A DNA stretch of 64,000 bases, taken from assembly GCA_029449245.1 (NCBI GenBank), contig JANATF010000001.1, positions 992,001 through 1,056,000 of the forward strand, in the 5' to 3' direction. The notes beneath the pieces were generated by a model. It was not told the DNA's origin, did no database searches, and saw only the letters and a program-made list of their open reading frames with translations. The DNA is from Mortierella alpina (Eukaryota > Mortierellomycota > Mortierellomycetes > Mortierellales > Mortierellaceae). The translations under genes and the position numbers were made by a program. Positions 46,093-58,551 of the stretch are shown here, piece by piece (position 1 is the stretch's first letter; every line of letters starts with the position of its first letter).

Positions 46093-47159
46093 GGAATGCT
46101 AGAGCGGTGACAAAGAATGCGGGAGTCAAAAGGCCTTGGGGGGGATGCGTAACTGAGCTTAGGATGTCCGAGAAGCGAATTGAGAGAAGACACGGAAGGT
46201 GATGAGGAAGGGCAAGACAGAGAGCGGGGACGGGGGTGGGCAGAAGCAGACAGCAAGGGGCAAAAGACAAAATACAGAAAGCTCATGGCCAGGCGAGCCA
46301 GAAATAAAAGAAAATGAAGGCAGGGGGGCCTGGGCTTGAAATTATTTTACCACCAGCACCGCCTGATGGCTGGGACACAAGGCGCATTTTCTTTGGTGGG
46401 GTGGGCTGTGGGCTGTGGTCGAATACGAGCCGAACAAATTGCTTCATTCCTTGCACAGCCTGACTACACGCCCTTCCACCATTGCATGTAGCAGTCGCCT
46501 CGATATGGAGGAAAGGCTAAACATCCAGCTAGTTTGAGAGACTAAGGGGGATCAGAGATGCAGTGAGGATCCCAGCTGAAAGCTTTTTTCCTGTCACACA
46601 ATGAGTTTATTTTTTTGCTCGTCCTAAAAATACGCACGAGTGGTCCCCACGCAGCCCGTCACGCCTCCAGGGGTTCCAATTTAAACCCTCTGAGCTCTCG
46701 GAACAGTCCCCGCGTGGTATATCTCGTGCCAGGCCCCGCGTCCCAGGGTAGAAGCTCCATCTACATTCGAGATTATTACAGTACCGAACGGCCCATTTCA
46801 ATGGGGCCACCTCGGAGATTCCATCTCGGTAGACCATGCCGGAGTTTTATAAGAGTTTTGCTTCAACAGGGCCGGTTTTCGGCCTTGTCGTGCGGTGGAA
46901 ACGTCAGAGGCTTCGAACATTCCATCTGATATCTCATTACTTTCATTCATCCTTCAAACAAACAAAACAACAAAAAAAGAAAAAGTCTTCATCTTGGCTG
47001 TCTCTTGAGGTTACTCGGTTCAGCCAGGTCCTTTCTTCCTCTCCTCTTTCAAGAGGGCCTTGTTCAACCACCAACAGCATCTGTGTACATGTAGCATCAA
47101 CAAAAAAGACTCTGATATCGCTGGATGAAAAAAGATGTGTCAAAAGTACCCTTTTAATG
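46093..47159. other. Intergenic: CCH1 promoter and Vps8 3' region
   Basis: This is 1,067 bases without a supportable gene. The half next to CCH1 (46093-46330) is purine-rich on the + strand. Around 46630-46930 the base composition shifts to GC-rich and several short inverted repeats appear (for example around 46790-46808, with arms ggcccatt and aatggggcc). A 76-codon frame on the - strand at 46837-46607 has no recognisable domain. It could be a decayed element or a structured RNA, but nothing here proves either. Confidence 0.4.
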
Positions 47160-50100
47160 TCAATACTGGGCTTTTCCTTTGCCCTTGTTGATCCGCATGC
47201 TTGGGCTGGTGGCAGCTTCATACTCGTTGCTGCTCTGGTAGTAACCATCGGGTCCAGGAGATAAGCTACGGTCCTCAGGCTCCTTGCCAACAGGTGTAAA
47301 GGGCCGAGGAGGCGATACCAGCGCTCGGTTCGACAACTCGTCACCACCAGTGCCATTGCTCTTACCGTTGGCCGAGACGGCCAGAGGTGGAGACTGACGT
47401 GCCGCCATGACCACGGATCTTGTGTTGGGAGCCTGAGACCTTGGCTGAGGAGATTCTACTGTGACCCATCCTCCTCCATGACTGCCACTATGTCGTGACG
47501 ACCGGCTGGTAGTACGACTCGTCGCGTGCAAATTCAGATGAGGCCGTCCATCGTGACGAGCTGCTCTGGATGTCGGTCGCGAGGACGACGACGCTGATTT
47601 AGGTTTAGGAGCCTTGATCAGCCCATTACAGACAGCGCAGTTCAGCATCTTGGGCGGCGCTGGGGACGAAGGCGCCGATTCCTGCGAGGAAGGTTGTTGT
47701 GAGGGACGCTGCAGAGATACAGATGCGCCAGCAGCTATCACTGCAGGCGCAGCGGCAGTCTCCATCTCCAAGCATTGGCGGTGGTACCCGTGCCCGCACC
47801 GGAAGAGAAGCAAGTCCTTGTCCGCACCCACTTGCTTGGGCTTATCCGCCTTAATGACCCCGTTGGTCTCTGTTGGCGGTGCAGGCGTAGCCGCAGGAGA
47901 GGCTGCTCCCGAATCCGAGTTGACGCTTGTCGAAAGTGCTGCTTTGATGGCGTTGGCGGCTGCCTTTTGTTGCTGAACCCAGAGCTCCCGGACAATGTTA
48001 GGGCCCCAAAACGCGCCTCCGCAAATCTCGCAATTGCCCTTCCTGGGTCGCCAGCCTTTGGATCGGCTCTTTGCAATCAATTGAACTCCCAAGAACAGAT
48101 CGCGCTCAAAGAGGCCGTTGGTCATCTCGAGCAGTTGCCCCTCGTACTTGAACGTATCTAGCATACCCAAGAAGATCTCCTTAAAGTCGGAAAATCGATT
48201 CATCCCTCCATCATCGGCGGCCTCTGATCGCAGTAGGCGGCGCAAGAGTGACGGAAGAGATACTTGAGGCGTTGACGTGGACAGGAGCAACGTTGCCAAG
48301 ATCGACTGCACAAAACCCTTGAAGTTGTTGGAGAGCTGATCCGTAACATGATGTGAGTGTTGACTGTCCGCACTGGAGTTGGGAAAAAGGGCTGGAGGTG
48401 CATTCTCAATCAAGAGGGCATTAGATTCCAACGCCGAAAGGATCCCCTTAACCTCATCCTCGCCTTCCTCGGCGCTTGAGCGACGTGATGCAATCAACAG
48501 GTTCATGTTTCGTGAGGCAGCGACAAAGACCTGCAACAGTCGGAACCATAGCGTCTCGGTCTCGCTTTCCGCGCCCATCTTTTGCTGGGTAGGTGCTGTG
48601 GCTACTTGTGACAGAAGCTTGGCCTTTTGACTGCGTCGCTCGCACAGTTGCTTCCCAACATTTAGCACTCCTCGGAGACGTACCAAGCTCGCACGCATGT
48701 TGGATTGGTCCTCCATGGACCAGTACATATCCTGAATCTTGCCTTCTTCTTTCGAGTTGACCAAAATGGATAGCATGTCGATGCGCTCCTGCACGATTTC
48801 CAAAACCTTGCTAAGTGCGCCGCCCACGTTACCGCTCCTCTCCAGGATCCAAACGACGGCGTCAACGACGCCGGCCTTCTCGCAGAGCTTCAGTACCTTC
48901 TCAAGGCGATAGCTGTTGTCCTGATGCCGCTCCAGATAGTCGTAAACGCCAGAAGGGTCGTATTGGCATAGAAGCTCCACATACTGCTCATGGATCTCTG
49001 GATCCGTGACAGATGAAGCCCCAATCGCCGAAGCATCCACACCATGCACCATAGGTGCTCCGTTCGCTGAGGGGTCAAAGTTCACGGATGCTATGCGGTT
49101 GTTTGCAGCGGTATTAGAGGGTTCCAAAAGTCCTCGGAGGTAAGCGAATAGCCGGGGCTTCGAGCCGTATAGCGTTTCCAGCACAGAACGATGTTCAGCA
49201 TTGAGATACTTGTGGACCAGGAGAGCAGCCTGTTCCCCGTCAATATCGACAATTTCGGCAATATGCTCCATGGCCGTCTTGACAATGTCGGTCCTCTGCT
49301 TCTCTGTGATGGCAATACGATGCGGTCTGGACGGGTCAAGGAGTTTCCGAATCGCCTCAAATACCAACGGACGCCGCTCTGGATCCTTCAAAAAGGTAGT
49401 GACCATCAAGCCAAACTGCTTCTGGGATCGATACATTTTTTCCAAAACCCGGTAGAATCCAGCGCTCTCGTACAATGTCATCATGCCAGCCTCGTCTCCA
49501 GGCGAGTAGCATCTCAGCAGAGCCTGAACCGCCACTTGCCGCTCCTCCCGAGTTGAGGGGTCGGTGTCGCTCGAAAGTCGGGTCAGAATCCTGTGAAGCG
49601 TTGTTGGGGATAAGGCAAGCGCTTTTGGTGACTTTGCGTAGTTGCGGGCAATAAAGCTGTAGATATGAGCGATATCCTTGGCAGTGTAATCCTCGACAGA
49701 CTGGCTGCTGTCACCGTTCACTTCCGCGATGGATGATGCGCCAGAGAATGTAGTGCTGGGGGTAAGAACCTCGAGCAAAGTGTTGATTATCAGCTGGCGG
49801 CTCATTACTCTTCCAGGACCATCCTGACCATTCCTTGCCACCTGAGAAAAATCCCTATTGGTCGATGCAAGATAGCCGTCCTCGAATGCCAGATCCATGA
49901 CTTTAAGAAATTCTTCGCTGTCATGCCGCAAGAATAGTCTCAGGTACGGATATGTCGGCTCTGCGTCTTCAACGTCGTCTACATCGCCAGTCAGAATGAG
50001 TTGACCCCCCATGGGCGGCCACATTACACAGCGACCTGAAAAGATGAAGGAGTAGAGTGATACTTTGGCAGCAACAGCTGCACTCTCCTCCAGCGTCGTT

Positions 50101-53100
50101 CCGTCGATAAAGGACTTGCCCAGCAGACTTTCCGCCAAGTATCCGTACAGCTTGCGAACAATTTCGTCATTCGATGGCTCCTCTTGCAGGGGCGCCTTGT
50201 CATCCAGTTCAGACTTTGAGCTCATGGTTGGGCCATGGTCGATACTATCCCGATCGTGGTGGTGACGGCGATCTCTGAGGATAATTTTGATGACCTTGAG
50301 GAGTTCAACTACGGGGCTCACATAGTCGCCGATGCTCTTGTTCCAAACGTAGATCAAACCGGAGTATAGTTTGTGTTTTTGGCAAATGTCCACGATCTTG
50401 TGCATCTCGAGTACATGGCACGGTGTGTGGCAGATGCACAGCTCCAGTTCCTTGAACATGCCCCGGTCGCTGTAATACTTGACAAATGCTTGCATTACTT
50501 GTGGCGGCATCCCTGTCAATCGGCCTTGAAGTATGTAGCCCTCCAGTGATTGCAAAAAGATACCTCTCACAAGCGTGCTTGCCTCCCCGTAGCGCTCATA
50601 GACATCCTCAAAAAGAAAATCTTGGTCCTCGATAGACAAGCAGGTTTCGATGGCTTGTATTGCCAGATCATGGAACAGCACCGTTCCCGCTCCAACACCT
50701 CCTGCTGAAGCATCCGCATCCACGTCCATCATCCTTTCCGGGTTGAAGGTATAGTTTAGTGACGCTGTGAGGAGTTCATAGATCTTCTCGCCGACAATCT
50801 GTTTTCGAGTCGCCTCATCATCCGGTAAACCGACGACAGCAGCCTGGGCTGACTTTCCAGTGTAAAATAGTGTTGCCAAGGCAATTCCTTCCAAAAAGTC
50901 GCCTGATTTCACCAACGCCAGAATGCGATCTGTCCAGTTGAGTATCGTCCCGACTTGGACACGCCTCACGCCCTGACAATTGAAAACAGACAATAGTCAA
51001 GTTAGCCTTAATGCCATCGATGGCTCTCCTATGATGGTCTTTCGGGCGCTGAAGCGACGTCTTACCAGGACAAAGAGTTTTCCCTTGTGCACACGCCAGC
51101 TACTGTTATAGCACATGTCTCCCACAGGCTGCTTCACTTCCGCAAGGGCTGCCGTCGCTGACGGACGGTGTGATTTTGCAACGTCCCTGAAGTAGTCATG
51201 ATAAACGATTTGAAGCGAGCGCGCACTGCATCTTTCGGTTTCAGACATGAGTTTGGGGTCGAATACGATGATATCCTCAGTGTTGGTTAAAAGAAGGAGG
51301 ATCTAACATACAATCAAATGTGTCGAGCGTTAATAGTTAGTTCTTCATTGGACATGAAAAATATAAGCTGTATGAAGGTTGACACTTGGTCTGTACCTGT
51401 GGTCGAACCCATTGAATTCCAACGATGCCTTCTCTACATATCCAGTCTCCGACCTTGACAAAGTCCAGCTTTGGACTCTTGCCATTCGCTTCCTGGACTG
51501 GCTTGCGTTCAGGGCTGAGGTGGGTTGCTGTCGTGATAGGAGTATGTCCCGTAGCCTTGACAACCTGGAATATATACAAGTGTCGATTCCATGAAAACGC
51601 GAGCATAGGATTCGTCTCTACCGTTTCATTTTCTTCGAATACAAAACCAGGTGTAAGTCCCATCGTTAAGAAATTGCTTCCGCCAAGTACACCACAAAAA
51701 AAACCCCCCAGCAGTGATCATCTTACCTGGTCCGCGCACGCTCTTGGTTGCTGGAAACCAGGCGAGATTACCAGAGACGACTGCCGATGGCTCACCATCT
51801 CTACTCTGAAGGTCTTTTGGACGTAGAAACTTGAACAATGTCTGAGGTTGAGGCTTGACGCACACGATCAACAACTAATAGGTTGGGCAAAAAAAAAATG
51901 GAAATGGGCGCCATGAGCAAGGTTTTCTGTTACAGATGGCACGCTGTCCCATACATGTTGCATTTATCACCATACCTTGAAGGGCGTCAAAAGTGCAACC
52001 AGGCCTGCGTTGTCTGCGGGATGAGGAGCCTGCCCGTATGGTAGCACCCCCATTCCAAAGACCGTGCTTTGTCGTGGTGAGGCTGATGCTCCTCTGTTGT
52101 CATATCCTCGCGCAAACTTTGGTGCCGGATATTTTCCTAAAAGTCGGGTCGTTTCCACTGCATTCACCATCATGACCTTGTACAGCAGATGATGGAATGC
52201 CATACCCTATCAATTAATTCCGATGAAAGTTGTTAGTATGCATGAAGCTCCTATATAGAGTAGCATGTATTATCCCTGTAGCTGCTAAAAATCCATAGCC
52301 CATACCTGATCATCCGCACTGACGACTTCTGCTCGTTTGATACCAACGAAACCAACATTCAGCACAGAGGACCCACGAATATGCCCCGATTTCCGTCCAG
52401 AGAGTGCAACCTCCTTCGAGATGGGTGGAATGATCCTAGAGGGGACATTTGGTTTGCTGATATTCCAGACGATGATGCTTCCAAGAGAGTGCCCTGCGAC
52501 CATGTACGTATGATCAGAAGAAATGGCAATTGAACACACTGATCCATGCTCCAGTGCGTACTGCGGGCTTCCGTAGATCCCAATCAAAGTCTGCGTCAGG
52601 CTGTACACCAACACAGATCCGCGACTTGTCCCCACGGCTATGATGTTGGATACGGCAATGCATGTCCCCAATCCCGATTGCGTCTTGATTTCGTCAGAGA
52701 AGAGTTGTTCCGACAGTTTAGTGAGAGGTGTCCATCGAAACGTCTCCCATGGTTCAGCGCCAGCGCCAGGTCCTGGTGAGTGCGATTCGGAGTGGTTGAG
52801 TCCAGCAATTGAGAACGATATAGAGGATGTTCGGGAGTGACGACCTGTCAAAGCGGAGGAGGATGCGACTGAGCCAGGGCCGCCATGGGACAATGGGTGG
52901 GGACGGAGTCGATGCATGGGTTCGGCTGATCTGAATGAGATGGCGGACATAGGCGAGCTTGGGAGAGAGGTAACGCCGATGTGTCCATGATAGTTGCCCG
53001 ACATTAGGGATGTTTGCGAGAGGGTGTCCTCGCGATGGATGTCAGAGGAAGAGTCCAGTTCCGAAGTGTCTCTGTCCATGTCGCCAAATCCAAGTAGTTC

Positions 53101-54647
53101 GTCGCCATCCTCGTCCGATACCTCATTCAAAATGGCATCCAAATTGAGATAGTTGGCTGTGAGGAGCAAAGATTTCGACACATCAGTTTGGAGCAGGAAT
53201 CTGGGAGCACTCTTAACAAACAGCGTGTAGTAGAGTAGTAGACTTACACTTTCGTACAAACTCCTCGTAAAGGGACGTTTCCCGAACAATTCTGTCGATG
53301 ATTTCCTTGATGCGTCTCTGTCGCTGGGTCTCGCCTGAAATGACAATACCTTCGCCGTCTTTCCGAAGATGCTGGGGAGCGTGCGCCAAAGGTCCTCCTT
53401 GTAAATGCATATGAAGCTCCTCTGAGATCTTGTAGATGTCGGCGAGAACAGCCTTGATGGTTGTTTCAGGGGTATTGAGTAGATCAAGTTCCGGAATACG
53501 GAGATCGTTAAACTTTTGCTCAAGGGACGTGATTGATTGTAGGCCGTTGACTATGAACAAAGTCAGGTCGTGTAAGAAACAAGAGATGAATCAACAGGTA
53601 TGTCCTTGAAATTCAATACAGGAGTCCGAAGCGCCTCAGTTCCATCATGGAAGCATACCTAGACGAGTGTTGGACCCTTTTAGAACAATTGTCGTTCTAA
53701 TCCTATGGGTAATGTGTGTGCATTGTAAGTGCGATGACCTTGGATATGTTGATACACCAGGCAAGGAAATATCGAGCGTCATAGACTTACGAGCTATCAC
53801 GCCCGCTCTGATGTGAGCCATTTTCCTTTGAGTAGCTGCGAGAGTGTGGAGTCATGGAGTCCATCCTTCCACTTCTCAGTAGACCTTCGTTTCGTTGGTG
53901 GTATCGGGCGAGTTTTTGTTCGTGTCGAAGAAGTAGATTTCGTTGCTGCTCTTCGAGACTCTTGAGAACACTATGAGCAACGGTTCCTCTTTCTCGCTGT
54001 TTAAATGATCGAAGGTTGGCAAGATAGTTGGAGGCAAGGGCCGGGTGCTCGAGGGCCGTGTCGACGTCGAAATTACTTGGGACTAGAAAAGCGTCTTTAC
54101 TGGATGGGGTGTCGAGAAATTGGATTGTATCGCGCGAAAGGCCTTGTCCGTTCTTGGTTGACGACGAAGTGACGCTGCTGGCGCGAGTGAGGGTGTTGAC
54201 AGAGGAGGTGGAGCTAGATGCGGCTGAAGATGGCGCTGACAGAGAGAGAAGAGGTCCAGATCTGTCCTTGCCTGGACTTGTAAAGGGGAGTGTCGGGGTG
54301 CAGTCCGCGGCGGTTGCTGAAGCTGCGTCAACAGGTGGGTCTGGACAGTATGCGCCGATGACAATGCTCACTCCAGCAGGTTTTGTCGCACGAAAGTGTG
54401 TGGAGTGCCTGGGGGTGCTGCTGTTGCTGTTGCTGTTAGTGCCGTTGGTCTTATAGCCAGTAAGATCAAGGTCGAGGAGGCCCAGGTCGAGGTCTGGACA
54501 ATGCGCGGTGTTGTGCTGGTCCCTACTGGCGAGGATCAGATTGTGCTGGCGTTCTTCGTCAGAGGAGTCAGATTCGAGAATCTCTTTGAGCAGTGCTTCG
54601 TACTCGTCTTGGGTCGATGGTGCTTGCTTGGTCCCGAGTGTGCTCAT
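47160..54647 (-). CDS. VPS8: CORVET complex subunit Vps8
   Basis: Vps8 is the Rab5-binding subunit of the CORVET tether, which acts in early endosome fusion. The modelled exons, from start to stop, are 54647-53791, 53702-53659, 53550-53248, 53156-52306, 52206-51976, 51874-51727, 51632-51397, 51302-51066 and 50972-47160, giving 2,239 aa. The start MSTLGTKQ is followed by an acidic, Ser-rich arm. The WD40 region contains SRGSVLVYSLTQTLIGIYGS, GSVCSIAISSDHTYMVAGHS and GSIIVWNIS, the pattern of Vps8. The long last exon holds the alpha-solenoid. It ends with a RING-type zinc finger: CEIC near 1949, FRCGHGYHRQC near 2027 and CAVC near 2083, with Ala/Pro/Ser-rich inserts between the halves. The protein is considerably longer than yeast Vps8 (1,274 aa) because of the N-terminal arm, the RING inserts and a disordered tail of about 150 aa. 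Confidence 0.9.
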
Positions 54648-55531
54648 GAGAATCCGCGGGCTGGAGTGGCATGCACGGCCGGTGGCGTTGTGTGTCGGTG
54701 GTGCTGACTTCTATCTGCTACAAAGCATAGGAGAGGCAGGATGGCCATGAGCATTGCGTCAAGCCAAGATCTCGTGGTCTGGTTCCTTTGAGTTTCCTTT
54801 GAGCTTCCTTTGCAAGCGTTTTTGCATGTCCTCTGCATCCTTCCTCTGCATCCCTCGTGGGCATCCGTCCTCTGTGTCATTCCCATGCATCCTCTTGCGT
54901 CCCATTGTCTCGTTTGCATTAACCTTTGTCCTCGGACCGTGTCGCTCAATCCAAAAAGTCTTTTTTTTCCCGCTGAAACACATAGTCGACACATATATCC
55001 TCCATGGTCCCGTCCTAGTGATGCACAAGATGATTCTCTGCAGATTGGGCAGACTTACAACAAGACAACAGAGTCAAAGAGGAGGGTCGAAGGATGCGGT
55101 TGTAGACGAGGCGACATGCAGAGTTTGGGGAATGATCAAAAGGAAGCAGCCAACGAGTTCAGAAAGAGAGAACGAGAGGCAGCAGAGTCAAGGCACTGAG
55201 TGGGACTGAGGGGGACCAATGGAGACTGATGGGGACTGATGGCAAGAGAGGATGAGAGAAAGTGGAAGAGACGAGCCCCTCGTGCGTCCAGTGGGTCGAT
55301 GGGTCGATGGGTCGGTGGGTCGGAGGGTGCGCGTGGGAGGAACAGCAGCAGCAAAAGGAGCAAGGCAGAGCCAACAGGAACAAACAGATTGTTCCCACAT
55401 GGTGCAAGTGACGAAGTGACTGGCAGTACAATCCTGATATGCCGCTCACGCGCAGCGCACAGGCAAGAGTGGTCCTACCAAGGGAGCCAAGCACTCCATG
55501 GCTCTACTGCCCGTACGCGACGCCGGAAGTG

Positions 55532-55558
55532 ATCTCTCCTCTCTCTCTCTCTCTCTGC

Positions 55559-55588
<30 letters not shown>
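55532..55588 (+). repeat. CT microsatellite
   Basis: Interrupted (CT)n tract of nearly 60 bases in the promoter of the F-box/LRR gene, about 370 bases before its ATG. Confidence 0.8.
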
Positions 55589-55590
<2 letters not shown>

Positions 55591-55931
55591 CGTGCTTGCT
55601 TGACTCTGCTACATACAACCACGCGCAGAGGCAGCCACAGGCAGAGTGCCTGTGCAAAGGGCAAAGTCGAAACTTGTGACAACACAAACCAAAAAAGAAA
55701 AGTCAAACTCACTCCGCTTCTCGATGTTCCTCGTCCTCCTCACTTCCCTCTCTTGTTCCTTCTCTTCCTCCTTCTCTGTTCCGCCTTCCCTCGTTCTCTC
55801 TCTCTCTGTCTGTCTCGCTTTCTCGCCCACGAACATCTTCTTCTATCAAGGACCCTCTCCTCCATCGTACCCTCGCTCTCTGCCTTTAGCCTCCACACTT
55901 TGCTCCTTGAGCCCTAACCTCGTGTTCAGCC

Positions 55932-55957
55932 TTTTTTTTTTTTTTTTTTTTTTTTTT
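55932..55957 (+). repeat. T26 homopolymer just before a start codon
   Basis: An uninterrupted run of 26 T ends three bases before the ATG at 55961. It may be part of a 5' leader, a pyrimidine tract, or an assembly-sensitive site whose length is uncertain. Confidence 0.8.
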
Positions 55958-55960
55958 ACA

Positions 55961-57374
55961 ATGGACGACTTTATAACCCATCTCACTCCACCGTCAATGT
56001 TCTCGCTCTTCCCCGATGCGCTCACCATCGTCATAAGGCATCTCAAGTTCAGCAATGAAGCCCTTGCCGTCCTGGCTCTTGTGAATCACGAGGCACGTAA
56101 AACGTGAACTGCTAGGAAGAAAGGACAAAGGCTGTGCTCACTCACTAACACTTTAGCTCGTTGTTCCTCGAAACACTCTCTGCAATCCTGATGGCGTCTC
56201 ACTGTAGTGTTATCAAGTCGTCCAGCCGGTTCTATGGACGGATCCTCGATTAGACAACAGCTTTGTGTTCACGCCGCTCCAATGCATGCAATATATCTTG
56301 ACCTCCATGAGATCGGGTACGCTGCAGCCAGTGACACGGGAAATGATCCTCTACCTAGACATGACTCTGGTCGAGGAAACCCTCTACAGTACCCTGCCCG
56401 ACAACTGGCTGCTCATCCTCCTACAAAATGCTCCCAATCTCCGCACGCTGTGTCTCTCGGGCAAGAAGACAACCTCGCCGTTCGTACAAAGTCAAGCATT
56501 CCGCAAGCTTGCCTCCGCCAACATGATCCATCCAGGCATGGAAAACCTAGACCTCAGTGACTGTACGGACGTCCGGGAGCCGACCTTAAAGTCACTGGCG
56601 ACCTTCTTTCCCAACCTGGTATCCTTGAACCTGTCACGGACCTCGGGTGTGACAGACACGGCAGTCGCTCTGATAGTTGACAAGTGTCAATATCTCGAAA
56701 CCATCAACATCTCCTACTGCCGGCAGCTCACGGACCTAGGCCTGTTCTCAGTCGCAAAATTCTGTAGGCGGAACTTGCGGGTGCTGCACCTGACCGGCAA
56801 TCTCAAAATGACCAACGCCTCCTTGCTAGCAGTCGCGAAACATTGCCCGCAGATCGAAAAACTGTACCTGGGGGAGTGCAGTCAGATCACGGACTCTGCA
56901 GTCGAGTGGATCGCCCGATCCTGCTCCAGCACGTCCCTGAAGGAACTTGAACTGCACCGGTGTGACAAAGTCATGTTTGGCCTTGCGCTGCTCGAGCTTC
57001 TCGCCAGCAAGTGCCAGGTTCTCGAACGAATCACTTTAACCTACAAGCAGATCAACTCGCGGCGTGATGATCTCAAGTTGGTCATGGAGGCCTTCCGTGA
57101 CTTTCATCGGTTACACACGATCGACATTTTTGAGGTTCCTGAGCACAGTCCTGCACTCTTCTTCTGGGATCTGGCCTTTCAGGGGAGCCGCGGCCAGCTC
57201 AAGACCATCAACCTCTACAGAGGCAGCTTCACGACAGACTATATCCTTGGAAACTATGCTGTTGCATTTGAGCACGACCAGCATATCACCGATCATACCG
57301 TGCGCAAGTTCAATGAGATGCAAAATGGTGTTCACAAAGCGGTGGTCAATCTCTATGTAGACGATATCTATTGA
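55961..57374 (+). CDS. F-box-like leucine-rich-repeat protein
   Basis: The modelled exons are 55961-56096 and 56218-57374, giving 430 aa. The N-terminus (LFPDALTIVIRHLKFSNEAL) looks like a short F-box, and the following VQPVLWTDPRLD is a common linker in fungal F-box proteins. Residues from about 130 carry leucine-rich repeats of the cysteine-containing type found in Amn1 and FBXL proteins: LDLSDCTDVREPTLKSLA, LNLSRTSGVTDTAVALI, INISYCRQLTDLGLFSVA and LYLGECSQITDSAVEWIA. Such proteins act as substrate receptors of SCF ubiquitin ligases. The acceptor at 56217 is chosen because it keeps frame with no stop; an alternative acceptor at 56209 would need a different donor. The specific substrate or orthologue is unknown. 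Confidence 0.75.
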
Positions 57375-57648
57375 GCAATACCGTAGAGAGAAGGAAACAC
57401 GACACGTTGGATTGTATGATGTTTTTTATGATAATTCCATGATTCTATTTACGATGTTTGACTTTCATGTCCATATGCATGACCATGTCCATGTCCTTTT
57501 CTTTGCTTGACCGGGTTTAGTACAATGGAGGCCAAGCTGATCCCTTGTCATGACCCCATGCTGCTCAAGAAAGACACTTATCCTCTGTCCTGATCCAACA
57601 AAGAGTAGAGACTGTAGTGCCGATGTGTTGTTGCTTCCTTATGGCGCT

Positions 57649-58551
57649 TTACTTCCTGTTACGGGCATAGAATTCGTATGCCAAAGCGTGCATCTGAGGA
57701 GGGAAGGGACTTGGGATCTCGGTCTTTCCTGGGCGGGAGATGGGTGAGCGGAGGAAGCAAGTCGAGCAAGTGTTGTAGTTGACCTCAAGGTAATCAGGAA
57801 CAAAGAGGAAGGGCTGCGAGAAAGGTTGCGGGACGAATTCCATGGGTGCTTTTACTGCTGACTCAGCCTCCTCGCCTTCTGGTGCCTTGGCTTGCTTCAA
57901 TGTTGACACAGATGAAGGATCAACCTGAATGATATCTCCGTCAGTAACGCGGTGTGAAGGGTAGGGCATCTACAATGTGGTTCCAAAAAAATGAAGGGTT
58001 CGACCAAAGAAAGCCAAAGTCAGTAAACAGTCGATGGGGCTGTAGCATCCTTGGTTTCCTGTGCTCATTGTGATCCAGTTCATTCCCCAAAAAACAACAA
58101 CGCTGTTTCGAGTCCCGTTCTCCAAATCCTTCTGCTGTCCTAGTCAACTTACAGACTTTCCGTTGACGGTGACCTTTCCGTGTCCGACCAGCTGACGAGC
58201 AGCGTAGATGCTGGGGGCAAAGTTGCTCCTGAAGACAATAAAGTCCAAGCGCCTCTCCATCTCTGCAAACGTCAGGGAGAAGACTGGAGGGTGGGGCTCG
58301 ACGCCTCCGACCTTGGTGTTGGCGGTGGGCAGACGAGTCTTGAACATGGACTGCCATTGGCGCTCTGTGATCTGATCTCCGTGGTAGGAGCGGGTGTCCT
58401 TCTTGGACGCCCACTTTTGCTGGTACAGGGTCTTGTTGGCGTTGTTGACGACTCTGGAGCGCTGGGTCATGTTGTAGAGGTTGTATTTGTTCCAGGACAT
58501 GCGCAGCATCTGCCTGCGCAGCGAGTAGACGGGGATGGTTGAATTGCGCAT
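57649..58551 (-). CDS. Mitochondrial small ribosomal subunit protein uS4m (Nam9-like)
   Basis: The modelled exons, from start to stop, are 58551-58153 and 57969-57649, giving 239 aa. The S4 RNA-binding domain is clear: [35 protein letters not shown], and after the intron [18 protein letters not shown]. This is the fold by which bacterial-type uS4 binds 16S-like rRNA. The Arg/Lys-rich N-terminus ([19 protein letters not shown]) is fit for mitochondrial import. The C-terminal extension ([21 protein letters not shown]) is typical of fungal mitochondrial uS4, which in yeast is Nam9. It is part of the mitochondrial small ribosomal subunit. The gene diverges from a multicopper oxidase gene and converges with the F-box/LRR gene. 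Confidence 0.92.

Larger units (their letters stand above)
54648..55960. other. Divergent intergenic region between Vps8 and F-box/LRR gene
   Basis: This is 1.3 kb without a supportable gene. Features seen are short tandem repeats (unit gggtcgat or gggtcggt, about 55290-55325; ggactgatgg, about 55203-55242), a TCCTTTGAG/TCCTTTG repeat near 54785-54815, a CT microsatellite at 55532-55588, a CT-rich leader at 55725-55930, and a T26 run directly before the next ATG. Open frames on both strands are low complexity. Confidence 0.5.

Noticed and set aside
55646-56107. 153-aa frame leading into the F-box/LRR start
   Set aside because: It runs in frame through the CT tract and poly-T run into the ATG at 55961; the upstream part is a translation of simple repeats and is not counted as protein.
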